In this document: positions 53,284 to 63,941 of the stretch, piece after piece | How positions within the stretch are numbered: the first letter of the stretch is position 1 | How the letters are laid out: each line of letters starts with the position of its first letter | Assembly (NCBI RefSeq): GCF_039954625.1 | Contig: NZ_CP157199.1 | Span: 682,001 to 746,000 of the forward strand | From: Pontimicrobium sp. SW4 | GTDB lineage: Bacteria; Bacteroidota; Bacteroidia; Flavobacteriales; Flavobacteriaceae | DNA: 64,000 nt | Direction: 5' to 3' | Program-made: the position numbers and the translations under genes | The notes under the pieces: generated by a model | What the model was told of the DNA's origin: nothing | What the model saw: the letters and a program-made list of their open reading frames with translations, nothing else | The model's database searches: none

Positions 53284-56200
53284 TTATCGACGTAAAGCAA
53301 AATGTCCTTTTACTTGAAATTCGGCACCATTTTGTTTGACATTAGCCACAAACCAATAATCGCTTGCAGGCATATTTAAACCATTATAAGTGCCATCCCA
53401 ACCTTCGGTTTCGGAGGTTAAAAACGTCATTTGCTTACCATACCTATCAAAAATGCTAATGGTAGTTCCTGATAGGTGTTCTATACCAGAAATATGCCAT
53501 GTATCAAAATAGCCATCACCATTAGGCGTCATAAATTTTGGCGTATCAATTACTACTACTTCTCTTGAAATGGAAGCACAACCATTTAAATCGATAATTG
53601 TAACAGTATGGCTGCCAAGCGATACGTTTTCAAATACATTAGACTCTTGTGGTTCCCCACCGTCTAATACATACATATAATTTCCAATACCACTAATGGT
53701 TATGGTTATATTATTTGGATCACTAAAATCTACAGTTTCAGTCACTTCAATGGTTGCTTGTTCAGATTCTATAACGTCAAATATTGTAGATGTTGTACAG
53801 CCATTTGGTGTTGTTACGGTTACCCAATATTGACCAATTTGATGAATATCAATTTCTGAGGTAGTTTCTCCAGTTGACCATAAATACGTGTCTCCTGCTA
53901 CAAGCTCTCCAGCCATAACTGTTAATGGGAAATTATCTAAACAAATGGTTTGCTGAGGAATATTGACTACAGGCTTTCTTTGAACATTTGTAAAAAATGA
54001 GGCTGTGTCAAAACAACCTGTTGTATTGTTTTCTAATCGAATAAATATTTCTTGACCATCAACTGCTTCATAGTTAAGATTTGAAATTGCGTATTCTCCA
54101 TTTTGAGCATTATTACTAGTTTCATGATATGTTACAGTAAAATTTACTGGGTTTTGCACTCCTAAAACGGATGATGTTTGTTGTGATAAATCAAAAAATA
54201 GTGTAAAATCGTAATCATCATCACAAGACTCTAAATTAGGAGGAGTATTTGCTATTGGATTTTGATATACTACCAACTCGAAAGATGATATGGCAACACA
54301 GGTAGTAATAGTGTTTTCAGCTCTTACATAAAGTGTTTCATTTGAAGATGTATAATTATATGTGCTTCCAATATCATTTTGATTATTTTGAGCATCAGCT
54401 AGACTAAAATGATACGTTATTAGCGTATTACTTGTATTAGAAAATAGGATTTGTGTGGCTTCATTTAAATCATAAATATCTGTGTCATTATCGCAAATAT
54501 CAATGGTAGGTATTGTGTTAATATTTGGAGGTAAGTTAACTTCCAGCTCTAAAGGAATAGAAACGTAACAACCAGATAGTGTGTTTTCAACTTTTACGAA
54601 TACTGTTTGAGGATTTGCTATGTTGTTATAAGTTTCAGGATTAGAAATCGTGTTTGTATTCGATTCTAAGGTTTCTAATGATTCAAAATAAGTAATGATA
54701 ATTCCATTATTTCTAAGGTCTAAAATTTCAAATTCAGCCACAGTAAGGTCAAATGTAGAAATACCATCATAATCTGTGTCACAATTGCTAAGAGCTGATG
54801 GTAGATTAACTGTTGGTACTTGAATTACGTTTAATCCAAATTCTGCAATAGCATGGCAATATGTACCATTTTCTATTCTTGCATAAATTTGTTGCGGATT
54901 AGAAACATTTGTATAATTATCACCAATGTCATTTTGCATATTTTCAGCATCAGTAAGTGATGTATAATAAGTAATGCTTAAAGTTTCAGGGCTCCCTTGA
55001 GATATTTCTAATGTTTTTTCATTTAGATCAAAGACTTCTAAGCCATCGTTAGTAATATCATCACACACAATAAAGTTTGTTGGAGGATTAAATAATGGTA
55101 CCGAACCAACTTCAATTATAAATGACGATGTTCCATAGCAACTTTGGTCTGTAATATTTTCAACTCTTATATAAATAGTTTGTGGACTTGAAGTGTTAGT
55201 GTAGTTAGAGTTTTTGTCAATACTATTTGTTCTGTTAATGGCATCAAGCTCTGTTTCGAAATACAACACTTGTTTACCAGTTTGACCATTTAGGATTTCT
55301 GAGTCTTTAGTGTTGAAAAGAAAATCTGTTGTTTGATTGCCATCCGTTTCACAATTTTCAAAGGTTGAAATTATTGGAAACACAGGAAGTGTATTTACAG
55401 TTACAGGAATTTCGGCAATAGCGTAACATCCAGTGATAGTACTCTCAACTCTTGTATAAATAGTTTGATTTGTTGCACTAAATGCAGAAGATGCTATAAT
55501 TGCATTAGTATTATTATGTAAATCGTTTAAAGTCGTGTGGAAACTTATTGCTAAATCTGTTGTACTTGATACTATACTAGGGATTAAGGCATCTAAATCG
55601 ATAACTGAAAAAGCGTCTTGATCATCATCGCAAATAATTATTTTTATTGGACTGTTAACAGTTGGTGCAGGAATAACGTTAATATCAAAAGGTATGGTAC
55701 TAAAGCATCCAGTTAAGTTATCGCTTACTCTTGCATAAAACGTTTGTGGAGTTGATGTATTTGTATAAAATTGCGGTAATACATTGGTATTATTATTGGC
55801 ATCAGTTTGAGAGGTAAAGTATCTAACGGAAACACCAAAAAGTCCATTATTAACTAAGCTATCGAAAGAATTTAAATCAAGTAATATAAATCCATCATCA
55901 TCAGTATCACAATAGTCAATGGTTGCTACAGGAGCTAAAGTTATTGGAGGGTTTACTACTAAATTTATTTGTGACTGATAATCGCAATTATCATTTTCAA
56001 TTTTAATGAAAATGATTTGTGGGCTTGCATTAACTATATAAGGGACATTTTGATCAATAGGATTAATGTTATTGTCCATATCGTTTTCAGTCTCATAAAA
56101 TGTAATGTTTGTATTTGCAAGATTATTTATAATAGTTGAAGCTATATCTAATAAATCGAACGATTCTATACCATCACCACTACTATCATCACAAGTTTCG

Positions 56201-58113
56201 AAATCCTGTATTGCAGTTCCTGTATTTAATAGATTTGTATGAATAATAATAGGCACAATTGTAAAGCAGCCAGTTGTATCATCTTCAATTCTAATATAAA
56301 TATTTTGAGTATTAGCAGTTATATTCTCATAGTTTGAAGCGTCAGCTATTGGGTTGGTATTATTTGTAGCATCAGCATTTGATGTATGAAAAGTTACTGT
56401 TACACCTGTAAGGCCTTGTAATAAATCTGGAATTATTTGTGTTAGGTCGAAAAAAGCAAATCCGTCATTATCATTATCACAAGCGTTTAGAGGAGGTAAA
56501 TTTGGATTTACAACAGGTCTGTCTAAGACAACAATATCAATGGTTGTTGTGTTAACGCATCCTGTATTTGTATTTATTACTCTCACAAAAAGTTGTTCGG
56601 ATTGTAATGTATTTACATAAGGTGATGGAATAGCGTTAATGCCATTGTCTGCATCTACTTGAGATAAATGATAAGTCACCCTCAAATCTGGATTTCCTTG
56701 GGTAATTTCATTATCGGCTTGTGTTAAATCTATTTGTGTTGAACCATCAGCTACAGTATCATCACATAATACAATTGGTGTTGGATTAACGATATTTGGT
56801 AATGAATTTACTATTAAATTAAAATTGGTATATGCCATACAACCAGTATTTATATCTTCAATTCTTACAAAAATTGGTTGCGGATTTGTAGTGTTTTGTA
56901 TAGGAGTTGTAATAGGGTTTAAATTATTTTGTGCATCTACATTGCTTAAATGGTAGGATATATTATAGGTTCCTGGCGTTACTGCATTAGTAATTTCATT
57001 ATCTTTTATTGTAAGATCAAAAAATTCAATGCCATCTTCACTAGCATCATCACACAATTCGTAATCAGTTATAGGGTTGACTGTTTGTTCAGAATTTAAA
57101 ACTATTTCTACAGTATCTTCAATAACACAGTTAGTTGAATTTAGTGGGATTGTAATTTCAACTGTATAATCTCCAGAACTATTTACATTAAGTGTTGTAT
57201 TAGTTTCCGTTGGTAATAATATGCCATTTTTATACCACACATAAGTCGCTAAAGGATTTAGTATGTCTCCATTTATGGTATAACTTTGAGCGCATGTGTT
57301 AATGTCTGGACTTAAATCTACTGTTGGATTAAAACTATTTCCTTGAATGAATACTGCTGAATCGTAGTTTTCATCATTTTGATCTGCAATTACTAATTTA
57401 ATCCTATAAAGTACATTTGGGTTTATGTTTGCTGTAGCTGTTAACACAGTAGTTCTACCATTATAGTTAGTGTCTCCCATGCTATAGCCATCAAAATATT
57501 GTTCATTTTCTGAAGGGCAAAAACCAACTATTTCATCATGCACAGTATTGGTATTTACAGGCGTATTTGTTCCTGGGATTAATGCAATATTTGTGTATGG
57601 ATTGGCTGTACCAGCCTCTTTAATTAAAAAAGCAAATCCATCAGAATATTCACAAGGGAAGTTTCCAAAATACTCTTCGGATGCTAATATGTAATTGAAT
57701 TGAATTAAATTAGAGATAGATACAAAGTCAAATTCTATAGATGTAGCGTTATGTGTATCTGTGATGCCTAGAGCATTTTCTAAATCAGGATCTGTTCCCC
57801 AAGTTAACTCACCTTCATTAAGAATATTAGTATTTACTGTATTTCCTGCCGAATTTGCATTTCCTGTGGATAGCATTATGCCATTTTCAAATGGGAAGTT
57901 TGTATTGGCACGTTCAAAATATCCAAAACTTGAAAACCCATTAACAGTTCCATTTACCGAAGATGAAATATTGGTTATTTCTACACAACCTTCAGCTAGA
58001 TTATTCTCGATTAATGTTTGTACTGATTGAGAATTATCAATCGAAATTCTTTGCGAGTATACCGAAGTGCACAATAGTACACATAAGAGGGAAAATAAGT
58101 AGGTTATTCTCAT
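53284..58113 (-). CDS. Giant T9SS type B surface protein with choice-of-anchor and repeat domains
   Basis: 1,609 aa with a signal peptide (YLFSLLCVLLCTSVYSQ). The first 250 residues carry a choice-of-anchor L-like domain (GIMLSTGNANSAGNTVN, IEFDFVSISNLIQFNYI, SEEYFGNFPCEYSDGFAFLI). Eleven imperfect repeats of about 95 residues follow, each with a CDxDxDG-type acidic turn, 'FDL', 'TYH' and 'QTIYVRVEN..TGC' pattern (for example VLCDDTVADGSTQIDLTQA, ACDNDNDGFAFFDLTQI). The end has the gliding-motility-associated/T9SS type B tail: PKFMTPNGDGYFDTWHISGI, ISIFDRYGKQM, GWDGTYNGLNMPASDYWFV. Exported and surface-anchored; probably adhesive or matrix. Confidence 0.9.
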   Translation of the reverse strand: MRITYLFSLLCVLLCTSVYSQRISIDNSQSVQTLIENNLAEGCVEITNISSSVNGTVNGFSSFGYFERANTNFPFENGIMLSTGNANSAGNTVNTNILNEGELTWGTDPDLENALGITDTHNATSIEFDFVSISNLIQFNYILASEEYFGNFPCEYSDGFAFLIKEAGTANPYTNIALIPGTNTPVNTNTVHDEIVGFCPSENEQYFDGYSMGDTNYNGRTTVLTATANINPNVLYRIKLVIADQNDENYDSAVFIQGNSFNPTVDLSPDINTCAQSYTINGDILNPLATYVWYKNGILLPTETNTTLNVNSSGDYTVEITIPLNSTNCVIEDTVEIVLNSEQTVNPITDYELCDDASEDGIEFFDLTIKDNEITNAVTPGTYNISYHLSNVDAQNNLNPITTPIQNTTNPQPIFVRIEDINTGCMAYTNFNLIVNSLPNIVNPTPIVLCDDTVADGSTQIDLTQADNEITQGNPDLRVTYHLSQVDADNGINAIPSPYVNTLQSEQLFVRVINTNTGCVNTTTIDIVVLDRPVVNPNLPPLNACDNDNDGFAFFDLTQIIPDLLQGLTGVTVTFHTSNADATNNTNPIADASNYENITANTQNIYIRIEDDTTGCFTIVPIIIHTNLLNTGTAIQDFETCDDSSGDGIESFDLLDIASTIINNLANTNITFYETENDMDNNINPIDQNVPYIVNASPQIIFIKIENDNCDYQSQINLVVNPPITLAPVATIDYCDTDDDGFILLDLNSFDSLVNNGLFGVSVRYFTSQTDANNNTNVLPQFYTNTSTPQTFYARVSDNLTGCFSTIPFDINVIPAPTVNSPIKIIICDDDQDAFSVIDLDALIPSIVSSTTDLAISFHTTLNDLHNNTNAIIASSAFSATNQTIYTRVESTITGCYAIAEIPVTVNTLPVFPIISTFENCETDGNQTTDFLFNTKDSEILNGQTGKQVLYFETELDAINRTNSIDKNSNYTNTSSPQTIYIRVENITDQSCYGTSSFIIEVGSVPLFNPPTNFIVCDDITNDGLEVFDLNEKTLEISQGSPETLSITYYTSLTDAENMQNDIGDNYTNVSNPQQIYARIENGTYCHAIAEFGLNVIQVPTVNLPSALSNCDTDYDGISTFDLTVAEFEILDLRNNGIIITYFESLETLESNTNTISNPETYNNIANPQTVFVKVENTLSGCYVSIPLELEVNLPPNINTIPTIDICDNDTDIYDLNEATQILFSNTSNTLITYHFSLADAQNNQNDIGSTYNYTSSNETLYVRAENTITTCVAISSFELVVYQNPIANTPPNLESCDDDYDFTLFFDLSQQTSSVLGVQNPVNFTVTYHETSNNAQNGEYAISNLNYEAVDGQEIFIRLENNTTGCFDTASFFTNVQRKPVVNIPQQTICLDNFPLTVMAGELVAGDTYLWSTGETTSEIDIHQIGQYWVTVTTPNGCTTSTIFDVIESEQATIEVTETVDFSDPNNITITISGIGNYMYVLDGGEPQESNVFENVSLGSHTVTIIDLNGCASISREVVVIDTPKFMTPNGDGYFDTWHISGIEHLSGTTISIFDRYGKQMTFLTSETEGWDGTYNGLNMPASDYWFVANVKQNGAEFQVKGHFALRR

Positions 58114-58299
58114 TTCTAATGTTATATCATAGCTTAAAAAGATTTGGGCTTTTAAAGCTATTGATTACGATTTGGATTTATATGGTGAAAATATGTAAAA
58201 AATAGACGAAACACCAAAAATAATCGATGAAATGCATTTGGGTAGTTGAAAAATATTACAAAAATGAAGCTTCAAATACAAGCTGAAAGCTACTTATGG

Positions 58300-60999
58300 T
58301 TAGCGTTTTAAAGTAAAGTGACTTTTAAAAATGCGCCCATCTTGAAGTTTTACATGAAACCAATAATCACTAGTAGGTAAATCTTGGCCATTATAAGTAC
58401 CGTCCCAACCTTTTCCTTGAGGGCTCAGTTCTTTTAATAATTTACCATAACGGTCAAAAATATAAATTATACTTTCGGCTTGGGATGGATCAGTAATTCC
58501 ATAAATTTGCCAAGTGTCGTTGTAGCCATCATCATTAGGTGTAAAGAATTTTGGAAATCCAATAACAGAAACCATATCGTCAATAATTCCGCAATTATTT
58601 TTATCTCTAATGTAGACAGTATGAAATCCTGGAGCTACATTTTCAAAAAGGTTACTGTCTTGGTAAGGACCGTACATATTATCAATTGCAAATTCATAAT
58701 CACCTTCACCAGAAACTAAAACTGTTATTGTATTATTTGATCTAGCATCTGCAATTTCAATATTTTCGATGGTTGCAATATTTGAAGGTAATACATTTAT
58801 GGTTCTAACTTTATCGCAATTATTAGAATTTGTTACAGTAACGGTGTAAGTGCCAGGAGTATTTACTGAAATTTCCTGTGTTGTTTCACCTGTTGACCAT
58901 AAATATGTGAAATCACTTGGTAAGTTATTAATTAAACCAGCATCTAAAGTTATGAGCTGCGGATAAAAATTTAAACAATAAATATCTTCGTATTGATCCT
59001 CAATATTTGGTAGTTCTAAAATCACTAATTCAATTTCAGAAATTCCAAAACAAGCATTATCGTTTTCAATTCTTGCATAAATGGTTTGATTATAAGGAGC
59101 TGTATTTGTAAAGTTGTCTCCTAATTCACTTCGTTCTAAAAGAGAATCTTCATAGGATATATAATATTTTACTGTTAGCGTAGTTGGTAAACCATTTAGA
59201 ATCGCATTGTTAGCTTGGGTTAAATCGAAATTATAAAACCCATCTTCATTGCCATCATTGTCACATTGAGTAAGCTTAGCATTATTAGCATCTGTAGCTG
59301 TAACATCTAAATAGAGTTCAGCTATATCATTACAACCAGTAAGATTATTGAAAACTTTTGCATATATCGTTTGCGGATTTGTTGTGTTATTGAATGATGT
59401 ACCATCTATTTCGTTAACCTCATTTTCAGCATCTAATAATGATAAATAGAATTTAGTTGACCTGTTAGCAAAGCCTCCAGTTAAATCATCATTTGCTTCT
59501 GTAAGATTAAACAGAGTAAATCCATCTGGGTTGCCATCTTCATCACATTGATATAAGCTAGCATGGAACGCTTCAGGGTTTGGTGAATATGTTACTATAG
59601 CTTCACCTTCTATAGCGCAATCACCATTATTAGGCTCAATATAGAGCTGATAATATCCACCTTGGGTTATGTTTAAGTCAAAATCTGCTTCAGACAAAAC
59701 TATGCCATCACGAGTCCAAGTATAAGTTGCACCAAGAATGTCATCAGCTACAAGTGTATAATCTTCTCCTTCACATAAATTAAGTGTGGTATTACTTACT
59801 TGGTTTCGAATAATATCAATTTGAGTATTAAATAATGATTGTATAAAAGGTGGTAATCCTTGTCTTGATCTATTTGGAGAAAGACTAACTGCATTATGCT
59901 GATAGTTACAAGCAGCACCAAGTGCATTTGGATTATTAATAACTCCTAAATATGGTATTCCAACATCATATGTAGCAGATAGTGCTCTATAAATTTTACC
60001 ATTAGGACCTAATTGAAGAGCTCCTCTATACAATGATCTTTCGTCTACTTTAAACTCACTACTTTGAATATCTCCAGCATTTAAATTAAATTGTGTCAAT
60101 ACAGAGTGATGATTAGCAGGATTATTAACATCATCTGGATTATCACGACTAAAAAAATCGTTTGATGAGTTAACATATAAAAGATTGCTGTTTGGAGAAA
60201 ACTCAACACCATAAGGTATTCCATTATTAGAACTTATAAAAAGACGTTGTTGGTTGCTTACAATTCCAGTACTAGAATCAAAATCGTAAAGAAATAAACC
60301 ATCTCCAGCATTAGCAGTAACAAGATGATTTCCATCTGGCGATAATTTTAAATAGCCTCTTCTGTCAAAAATGCTTAAATTGTTAAAGGTTGAAGTTATT
60401 GGTGTTGTATTAACACCATTATCATTAACCTCATACGCATGAAAAGAATTTATAGGACCTATACTACCATCTTCTGATGCTAAAGTAACTACCCAAATAG
60501 ACTTTGTTATACAATCTTTTATTACTGCCGAAATCTTCTCAGTAGATATAGCTAGTAGGTTGATGTTTTTATCGGTAACTCGACCTAAGCCACCAGCCAA
60601 AGTCATATCAACAATCGAATAGTTTAAACCATTAGCTCCTTGAATATGATCTACAGTAAATATGTAATAAATATTAACATCATCAGGTTTAGGTACAATT
60701 ATAGCAGATTGCGAACTGGATTCATTTCCAAACAAACCACTTCCATTTTGCATAATTTGATGGTTTCTGTTAAAAACAAAAGTACCATCTGTGTAAAAAA
60801 GTAAATTACCGTCCTCATCAGAAATACTTGCGTTACCTTCTATAGTGTTTAAGCTTCCTTGGTCTATTGAGCTAACAGTGCCGTTATCCACATTAAAATT
60901 AATGCCAGCTCCATCACCAAAATACCAATTGGCAGCTTGATTTTGAGCCCAAAATTGAGCACACATAGTGAGGGAAAGGATTAAAAATATCTTTTTCAT
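58300..60999 (-). CDS. T9SS type B surface protein with propeller-like N-terminus
   Basis: 899 aa from the ATG at 60,999 (a TTG three codons upstream is the alternative). Signal peptide IFLILSLTMCAQFWAQN; residues about 20-400 resemble beta-propeller proteins that read 'WYFGDGAGINF...LFYTDGTFVFNRNHQIM' in gliding-associated families; then an Ig-like domain, two copies of the ~95-residue acidic-turn repeat seen in the neighbouring giant (QCDEDGNPDGFTLFNLTEA, QCDNDGNEDGFYNFDLTQA) and the type B tail (PKFFTPNDDGYNDTWQIYGI, GWDGTYNGQDLPTSDYWFH). Shared repeats and tail make it a paralogue partner of the 1,609-aa protein. Confidence 0.88.
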   Translation of the reverse strand: MKKIFLILSLTMCAQFWAQNQAANWYFGDGAGINFNVDNGTVSSIDQGSLNTIEGNASISDEDGNLLFYTDGTFVFNRNHQIMQNGSGLFGNESSSQSAIIVPKPDDVNIYYIFTVDHIQGANGLNYSIVDMTLAGGLGRVTDKNINLLAISTEKISAVIKDCITKSIWVVTLASEDGSIGPINSFHAYEVNDNGVNTTPITSTFNNLSIFDRRGYLKLSPDGNHLVTANAGDGLFLYDFDSSTGIVSNQQRLFISSNNGIPYGVEFSPNSNLLYVNSSNDFFSRDNPDDVNNPANHHSVLTQFNLNAGDIQSSEFKVDERSLYRGALQLGPNGKIYRALSATYDVGIPYLGVINNPNALGAACNYQHNAVSLSPNRSRQGLPPFIQSLFNTQIDIIRNQVSNTTLNLCEGEDYTLVADDILGATYTWTRDGIVLSEADFDLNITQGGYYQLYIEPNNGDCAIEGEAIVTYSPNPEAFHASLYQCDEDGNPDGFTLFNLTEANDDLTGGFANRSTKFYLSLLDAENEVNEIDGTSFNNTTNPQTIYAKVFNNLTGCNDIAELYLDVTATDANNAKLTQCDNDGNEDGFYNFDLTQANNAILNGLPTTLTVKYYISYEDSLLERSELGDNFTNTAPYNQTIYARIENDNACFGISEIELVILELPNIEDQYEDIYCLNFYPQLITLDAGLINNLPSDFTYLWSTGETTQEISVNTPGTYTVTVTNSNNCDKVRTINVLPSNIATIENIEIADARSNNTITVLVSGEGDYEFAIDNMYGPYQDSNLFENVAPGFHTVYIRDKNNCGIIDDMVSVIGFPKFFTPNDDGYNDTWQIYGITDPSQAESIIYIFDRYGKLLKELSPQGKGWDGTYNGQDLPTSDYWFHVKLQDGRIFKSHFTLKR

Positions 61000-61025
61000 T
61001 ACAAGCAATGTAGCTTATAAAGATA

Positions 61026-61850
61026 TTATAAATCTCGCTTTTTTAATAATCTATACGATAAAAATATAAATAAAGCCGTCCAACCTAGTACAATTACTAA
61101 CTCATACCAATGCACAGCGTAGTCATACGCTAAGTTCGCTTTGTCAGGGAATTTTGACATAGCAATACGTTGAAACGGTTGCTTAACAAGATTATACATA
61201 GATTTAAGCGGAAAGAAATTTTGAATTTTCTCAGCAATATCAACATTTGCTTTCCAAGCGATTACCCCAAATATTATCCATTCTAGAATAAAATCAACAA
61301 ACAAAAATGCCAAAGCAAACGCAGATCTTTTTGCTAACATACCTAAGAATAAACAGAAAGAGAAGAACCCAATTAACTTAACAAAATAGCCTAATAAATA
61401 TTCTGTTTCAGAAAGTATAATTCCAATTTCATTATAGCTAGAATAGTAAAGTCCAATCAATAATGCTATCACAGTTAATAGAACAGTTGCCACCAAAGAA
61501 AAGAATACAATCGTGTAAAATTTAGATAAGATAAATTCCTTTTTGCTTAAACCGTCAATAAGGTTTTGCTTAATAGTTTTATTGCTATACTCATTACCAA
61601 TCATACTCACCACAACAATAGCAAAAAAGAACTTAAACTGTGATGCGAAAAAAGTAGTAATATGCCAAATGATTGGGAAGTTATAGATACCTAATTCACC
61701 TAGTTCTAGTGTAAAGAAACCAAAAACATTAATTTTAATTGCCGATAGTAAAATAATAGTAAATGGTAAAATGAACGATATAAATATGAGAATCTTACTC
61801 GTTCTATTGAGTAATAATTTTTGTAATTCTAATTGTAAAAGTCGTATCAT
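61026..61850 (-). CDS. ABC-2-type transporter permease
   Basis: 274 aa with six hydrophobic segments, including LIFISFILPFTIILLSAIKI (about 21-40), FSLVATVLLTVIALLIGLYY, LIGFFSFCLFLGMLAKRS, AFALAFLFVDFILEWIIF and LVIVLGWTALFIFLSYRLLK. It pairs with the ATPase encoded 16 bp upstream. Together they resemble the export-type ABC-2 systems of lipid, antibiotic or peptide export; substrate unknown. Confidence 0.88.
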   Translation of the reverse strand: MIRLLQLELQKLLLNRTSKILIFISFILPFTIILLSAIKINVFGFFTLELGELGIYNFPIIWHITTFFASQFKFFFAIVVVSMIGNEYSNKTIKQNLIDGLSKKEFILSKFYTIVFFSLVATVLLTVIALLIGLYYSSYNEIGIILSETEYLLGYFVKLIGFFSFCLFLGMLAKRSAFALAFLFVDFILEWIIFGVIAWKANVDIAEKIQNFFPLKSMYNLVKQPFQRIAMSKFPDKANLAYDYAVHWYELVIVLGWTALFIFLSYRLLKKRDL

Positions 61851-61866
61851 GATTTTTTTTGATTGA

Positions 61867-62763
61867 TTAGTTATTGTCTGTTAATTGAAGGAATTGTTCT
61901 TCTAAGCTCTCTTTACGTTTTACTAAATGAGACAATGTTATTCCTTTTTCAAACATTAGTTTATTAAAAGTTGAAGCTTCCATTGGGTTGTTTAAAAAAG
62001 CAGTAATTAATTCACCTTCTACTTTAATTTTTCCAAAAGAATCATCACTTTCAAGTAACTTTATTAAATCATCATGTTTATTTGTTTTTAATTCGAAGAA
62101 ACCTTGACTAGAAATCATCTCATCAACGCGACCTGAATACAATTTTTCACCTTTACGCAAAACAACTACATGCGAACATACTTTTTCGACTTCGTCTAAT
62201 AGGTGAGACGCTAACAATATGGTTGTGCCATCATTGGCAATATCTTTAATAATCTTTCTAATTTGGTGTATTCCTTGTGGGTCTAAACCATTTGTTGGTT
62301 CATCTAGAATTAAAATTTCAGGATCGTTTAATAATGCTGAAGCTATAGCCAAACGTTGTTTCATCCCTAACGAATAGGTTTTAAACTTACTGTCTCTACG
62401 ATCGGTTAAACCAACAATTTCTAGTTTTTCATTTATTTTACTTAGATCTACGCCTTTTATTTTACAAACTAACCTTAAGTTGTCATAGCCTGACATATAT
62501 GGGTAAAAGTTTGGGTTTTCAATGATGGCGCCAACTTTTTTAAGCGCATCATGTGTTGTAGTGTTACCATCAAACCAATGAAAATCTCCGGTAGTTTTAT
62601 TTACAACGTTTAATACAACGCCTAGTGTTGTGGATTTACCACTTCCGTTAGGTCCAAGTATACCATAAACATTGCCTTTATTTATTGTAAAAGAAAGGTC
62701 TTTAACCGCAGTTAGGTAACCAAATTTCTTAGTAAGGTTATTAATTGTTAAAATAGATTCCAA
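61867..62763 (-). CDS. ABC transporter ATP-binding protein
   Basis: 298 aa with Walker A GPNGSGKST (about 39-47), Q-loop, ABC signature YSLGMKQRLAIASAL (about 130-144), Walker B EILILDEPTNGLDP (about 149-162) and H-loop region ILLASHLL. The C-terminal ~80 residues (KLYSGRVDEMISSQG onward) are a regulatory extension common in ABC-2-type ATPases. The start is TTG (62,763), with no in-frame ATG upstream. Operon with the permease. Confidence 0.93.
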   Translation of the reverse strand: MESILTINNLTKKFGYLTAVKDLSFTINKGNVYGILGPNGSGKSTTLGVVLNVVNKTTGDFHWFDGNTTTHDALKKVGAIIENPNFYPYMSGYDNLRLVCKIKGVDLSKINEKLEIVGLTDRRDSKFKTYSLGMKQRLAIASALLNDPEILILDEPTNGLDPQGIHQIRKIIKDIANDGTTILLASHLLDEVEKVCSHVVVLRKGEKLYSGRVDEMISSQGFFELKTNKHDDLIKLLESDDSFGKIKVEGELITAFLNNPMEASTFNKLMFEKGITLSHLVKRKESLEEQFLQLTDNN

Positions 62764-62849
62764 AATGTAATGATTGATTAGTTATAAATGTAAGACGATA
62801 AAAGCCAAAAGTTGTTACAAAGCTTTTTATTATCCATATAAAAATACGT

Positions 62850-62857
62850 TACTTTTG
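62850..62857 (+). promoter_or_regulatory. Probable -7 box for the 352-aa gene
   Basis: TACTTTTG matches TAnnTTTG exactly, 21 bp before the ATG; the -33 region is T-rich but without a clear TTTG. Confidence 0.5.
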
Positions 62858-62878
62858 AAAAAATAGTATGTTTATTGT

Positions 62879-63937
62879 ATGAAAGATTTAAAAATTTCTA
62901 AAAAGAAACCCTCGTTTCCAATAAGTGCTGAACTACACAGCTATCTTTCTGAATATAAGCGAAACATAAGAATACCTGTATTTTATGATGATTTATTGCG
63001 TTTTCAAGGATCTGTTGTAGTTTATGATAAGCACGATAATGATACTTTATGGATTCGTGTGTATTATAGTGAATTTGAAAGGGAAGAGATAGATTTAAGC
63101 CTTAAAAAAGTGTATGCGAACTTGCATTCTGATGGTAACGAAAAAACGATTCCATTTTTGAATGTTGATGCTATAGACTATTGTACGTTTGGCAATTCTA
63201 AACCTTTTAGAGTGAAAATCAGAAATGTTTTAAATGATAATTACACTTATTTTTATGTGAAAAAAGCTGATGCTTCTCGTGTTTATGGACTAGAGTTGGA
63301 GCATATGTTATCTCCATACAATCTTAATTTTTTAGTTTATAAGGATACATTAATTGAAGAGCATATTGTAGGAATTCCAGGAGATGAATTTATAAAGAAC
63401 ATGTTGCCTAAATGTAATAGTTCCGAAAAATCTCAGATAGCCAAAGAGTTTGTGAAGTTTAATGAACGCTGCATGATTAGACTTTTAGGAGATATGCGTT
63501 CTTATAATTATGTGATTGTACCTACTCATGATTTTGATCATGTGGTCTATAAAATAAGGGCTATTGATTTTGATCAGCAAAGTTTTGAAGGTAAGTTTAA
63601 TGTTTATAGGCCTCAATTTTTTAAAGAAAATTTAATAATGGTTGAGCTAGTATCGGAAAAATTCCAAAATGAATCTATTGATCAATATAAGTTGGAAGAA
63701 CGATCAATAATTGCCAAACGATTAATAAGCTATCACGATAGGGTAGAAGAGCTGTTAGAGTGTATGATTAAAGATTCTATATCTCTTAAAGAGCATATAG
63801 ATCAATTAAAGGCTTCAATTTATGATTATACATTAGATATGTCTTTAAAACGCAGCAAGAATATGGGAGAGATTTTAAAAAACGTTCTGAATTTTATACA
63901 ACGAAACTATGAAAACGTTAATGCAAATGAATCATAG
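62879..63937 (+). CDS. Conserved hypothetical protein, soluble, unknown
   Basis: 352 aa, no signal peptide or membrane segment. The first 150 residues are beta-rich (IPVFYDDLLRFQGSVVVYDK, LWIRVYYSEFEREEIDLSLK); the middle and end are helical and charged (SYHDRVEELLECMIKDSISL). A PilZ-like or Sm-like N-terminus is possible but no motif decides. It is divergent from the ABC transporter pair. No family recognised. Confidence 0.7.
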   Translation: MKDLKISKKKPSFPISAELHSYLSEYKRNIRIPVFYDDLLRFQGSVVVYDKHDNDTLWIRVYYSEFEREEIDLSLKKVYANLHSDGNEKTIPFLNVDAIDYCTFGNSKPFRVKIRNVLNDNYTYFYVKKADASRVYGLELEHMLSPYNLNFLVYKDTLIEEHIVGIPGDEFIKNMLPKCNSSEKSQIAKEFVKFNERCMIRLLGDMRSYNYVIVPTHDFDHVVYKIRAIDFDQQSFEGKFNVYRPQFFKENLIMVELVSEKFQNESIDQYKLEERSIIAKRLISYHDRVEELLECMIKDSISLKEHIDQLKASIYDYTLDMSLKRSKNMGEILKNVLNFIQRNYENVNANES

Positions 63938-63941
63938 ATTA

